In this document: positions 61,561-64,000 of the stretch, one piece after another | Position numbering within the stretch: position 1 is the first letter of the stretch | How the letters are laid out: each line of letters starts with the position of its first letter | Source: Terana coerulea | Taxonomy: Eukaryota > Basidiomycota > Agaricomycetes > Polyporales > Phanerochaetaceae | DNA length: 64,000 nt | Assembly: GCA_024811115.1 (NCBI GenBank) | Contig: JAKOGH010000896.1 | Location: 1-64,000 of the forward strand | Direction of reading: 5' to 3' | Notes under the pieces: generated by a model | Told to the model about the DNA's origin: nothing | Seen by the model: only the letters and a program-made list of their open reading frames with translations | The model's database searches: none | Made by a program: the position numbers and the translations under genes

Positions 61561-62494
61561 AATTCGGCGACTTGGTCTCGATGTAGGGGTGTAATGTCAG
61601 GGAAAACAGTGGATTAGTTGAGTATTGACGGACTTCAACACGAATAAGGTTGGATGGCAAGAGTCGGACCAGGCCGACTTATAACCCACATCACGAGCCG
61701 CTCAGAAAAACGTGATGCGGTGAATGACAGCCACATGAGAGCATAGAGTAGTCTTGCTAGCGATGATGAACGTCGCAAGGGCCAATAGAAAGCAAGCTTA
61801 GCAATGAACTTGCAGGATGCCGTAGTTGTACGTGTTGCTTCGGCACTGGGCTGTAAACTAACGCTGATTAGAGAGAATATACCTGCCAACACCACTTACA
61901 TAAGTTGGATAGTGCTTGATACGCTGAACGCCAAGCTTCTCTCGTCAATCCGGCAAAACGGGACATGGTGCGGTCCAAGCTGGTTGCTGTGCTCAATTTG
62001 ATGGCGGACGAAAGGCGGGACGCCACGAAGGCATCAGCGCCGCCTAACGAGCTCTTCACCTTTCGTCACGGTCACCTCCCACCACCACCATCCTAACTAA
62101 CCTATTGCTCACGCTTTGTCGTCTTTGAGGACTCGGAAACCACGTTGGACTAATGGCACAAGCCCTACGTCAAATCCTGCTCAATGAAGGGATCAGAGCT
62201 GGCCAAGTGTTATAAACGGCGCAATATCCCTCAAGGTCGACGACCAGAGGCTGCCTAGCAAATCATCGCGGTACATGCTCAGTCGTCCTCGCTCATTAGG
62301 ATGTCTTCATACCCCCGCATTCCCAACTCTCTGCCACGATTGCGGCATGTCTACTCAGTCAAAGCTGAGTCATTCGGATTCGCGCTGAGCGTTTGTCCCC
62401 GAAGTGGACTATAAAGTTCGCGATAGTGAGTAGTCTTCCGTGTCGTTTCCATCGCGTCTCACCATTGCTGCCAGCTTCATACGAATAATCTGCA
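61561..62494. other. Divergent spacer between SDR copies 6 and 7
   Basis: Contains GGGACGCCACGAAG at 62017-62030, a near-copy of the recurrent spacer motif, about 460 bp from each start. No gene is seen. Confidence 0.45.
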
Positions 62495-63733
62495 ATGCCC
62501 GCTGTCGATAAAGGCGTCGTTCTTGTCACCGGTGCGAACGGCTTCATAGCCGTCTGGGTCGTCAAGACTCTGCTGGAACAAGGGTACACCGTTCGGGGAG
62601 CGGTGAGGTCCCAGAGCAAGAGCGGGCATCTGAAGGAGATGTTCAAGCAGTATGGGGAGAAGTTGGAGTTTGTCGTTGTCGAGGATATCACGAAGGTACG
62701 CCCTAATCTGCTTGTTCATTGCTGTAGAGGGTTTGCCCTATCACGACAGGGAACTAATACGCGTCGATGTTTTTAGGAGGAAGCGTTCGAACAAGCACTC
62801 CAAGGCGTCAGTGCAATCCTCCATGCTGCCTCGCCTGTGACATTCGACGTCGCCGACCCACAAGAACTCATCATTCCCCGCCGTGGCAGGCACCCTCAGC
62901 GTGTTGCGGGCCGCCTCGAAGTACGCCAACTCCTCCGTGAAGCGCATCGTGATCACGGGGTCTACCGCTTCCATCCTCTCGCCTTCTTCCGAGCCTCATA
63001 CGTTTACCGAGAAGAACTGGAACGAAGGCTCGTTGAAGGACGTCGAGCAGAACGGCGTCAATGCCCTGCCCGCCAACAAGTACAGAACCAGTAAGACGCT
63101 CGCGGAGAAGGCGGCATGGAAATTTGTCGCCGATAATGAAGGGAAGCTTGGCTTCGACGTGGTCGTCATTAACCCGCCATATGTGTTCGGGCCGGTGTTG
63201 CATGAGGTAGACAAGCCTGAGGCTTTGAACTTAAGCTCGCTGGAGCTGTGGGGGACTCTCGTGAAGGGGACGAAAGACAACGAAGCGTTGGCTAAGATCG
63301 GGTATGGCCCCGATTACATGAAGTGAAGTGTATCCACTCACGATGTTTGCGTACGTGCAGGAGTTCCTGGGTAGATGTCCGTGACCTAGCCTTGGCACAC
63401 GTATTGGCGTTGCAGAAGCATGAAGCTGGGAACGAACGCATCATCGTTTCTGCCGGTGCTTACAACTACCAGGACTTCGGTGCGCGCTATTCTGTTTGCC
63501 CTGTGACATTGGAGCTCTAACACATGCATTCTTTACTGACAGTGAACGCTGCTCATGCGTCCGAACCTTCCCTTCCTGCAGGCAACACCGCCTATGATTC
63601 CAAGACTGCAACCTTCTTAATCTCCTATGACGCATCGAAGTCTCGTCGTATCCTCGGACTCCAATATCGTTCCCTGGAAGAAACAACAGCGGATATTGTG
63701 AAGCAGTACAAAGAGAAGGGGTGGATTTCGTAA
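62495..63733 (+). CDS. SDR copy 7, carbonyl reductase-like
   Basis: Closest to copy 4. MPAVDKGVVLVTGANGFIAV, GYTVRGAVRSQSKSGHLKEM, EEAFEQALQGVSAILHAASP, KRIVITGSTASILSPSSEPH, NKYRTSKTLAEKAAWKFVAD, INPPYVFGPVLHEVDKPEAL, SSWVDVRDLALAHVLALQKH and LLGLQYRSLEE-type last exon (RRILGLQYRSLEETTADIVK), ending KEKGWIS. One frame slip at 62876-62879 (CCCC, should be CCC) is a homopolymer over-call. Introns share position and phase with copies 2-6. The enzyme is cytosolic with unknown substrate. Confidence 0.88.
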
Positions 63734-64000
63734 TGCTCATTTGCTCTCACACTCTGTTCGTAGCCCACTTCCTCAATGGTCCCAAATATGACAACTATGT
63801 CATTGATATCGGGCTGACATTGCTGCGTGACGAGAGCTTCTCCTCAAGGGTTGACCGGCTCACACGTCCTTGAACAAGTAGTGCGTAAAGGCAACCATGA
63901 GCACCATTCTGCTGCCAATAGAAATCATTAACCTTCTCCTCAAGACACTTCTTTCAGGAACACATCATTCTCATGGTGCTACCTGCACGGTGCAGTACGT
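63734..64000. other. Right edge, intergenic
   Basis: Downstream of SDR copy 7. No further SDR exon is visible before the edge, but the array may continue outside the window. Confidence 0.4.

Noticed and set aside
47566..63733. Secondary-metabolite gene cluster
   Set aside because: Only SDRs and an inhibitor-like gene are present. No backbone synthase, P450, transporter or cluster regulator is seen.

Overview
The window looks like nuclear DNA of a white-rot basidiomycete, most likely an agaricomycete of the Polyporales type. The grounds are a GC-rich coding signature, many spliceosomal introns of about 45-60 nt (donors often GTGCGT or GTACGT), intron-containing tRNA genes, and a class II manganese peroxidase gene. 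The order-level placement is inference. There is no bacterial or viral gene organisation.

Layout. 1-4.1 kb is gene-poor, with an inverted repeat pair and a tRNA-Thr. 4.1-17.3 kb holds an ammonium transporter (-), a conserved protein with a mitochondrial-looking N-terminus (+), an MFS exporter (+), a small hypothetical gene (+), a HpcH/HpaI-type aldolase (-) and an FHA/coiled-coil/tail-anchor protein of the STRIPAK type (+). 19.4-27 kb holds a GRGGxGN-repeat (DUF3602/Par32-like) gene (-) with three GATAAG sites upstream, a beta-trefoil protease-inhibitor-like gene (-) and COG7 (+). 27.8-45.3 kb holds a coiled-coil protein, a secreted aspartic protease, a small secreted protein, a tocopherol-cyclase-like protein, a small Cys-rich protein, cystathionine gamma-lyase, manganese peroxidase, tRNA-Tyr, eIF3g and a secreted alpha/beta hydrolase. 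45.3-51.3 kb is repeat-rich: a MITE with 98-bp TIRs, an array of twelve Pol III B-box-like sites spaced at about tRNA length, a copia-like relic and tRNA-Pro. 47.6-63.7 kb contains seven paralogous extended short-chain dehydrogenase/reductase (SDR) genes on both strands, one apparently a pseudogene, with a second protease-inhibitor-like gene among them.

How they fit together. Nitrogen handling is suggested by the ammonium transporter plus the Par32-like gene, whose yeast relative inhibits Mep ammonium transporters. Wood decay and secretion are represented by manganese peroxidase, aspartic protease, alpha/beta hydrolase and a small secreted protein. The SDR array is a lineage-type expansion of NADPH-dependent carbonyl reductases.

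Caution. Many conserved genes (ammonium transporter, MFS, COG7, cystathionine gamma-lyase, several SDRs) carry single-base frame breaks, mostly in short homopolymers. These look like sequencing errors rather than pseudogenisation, so exon boundaries given here are manual and approximate.
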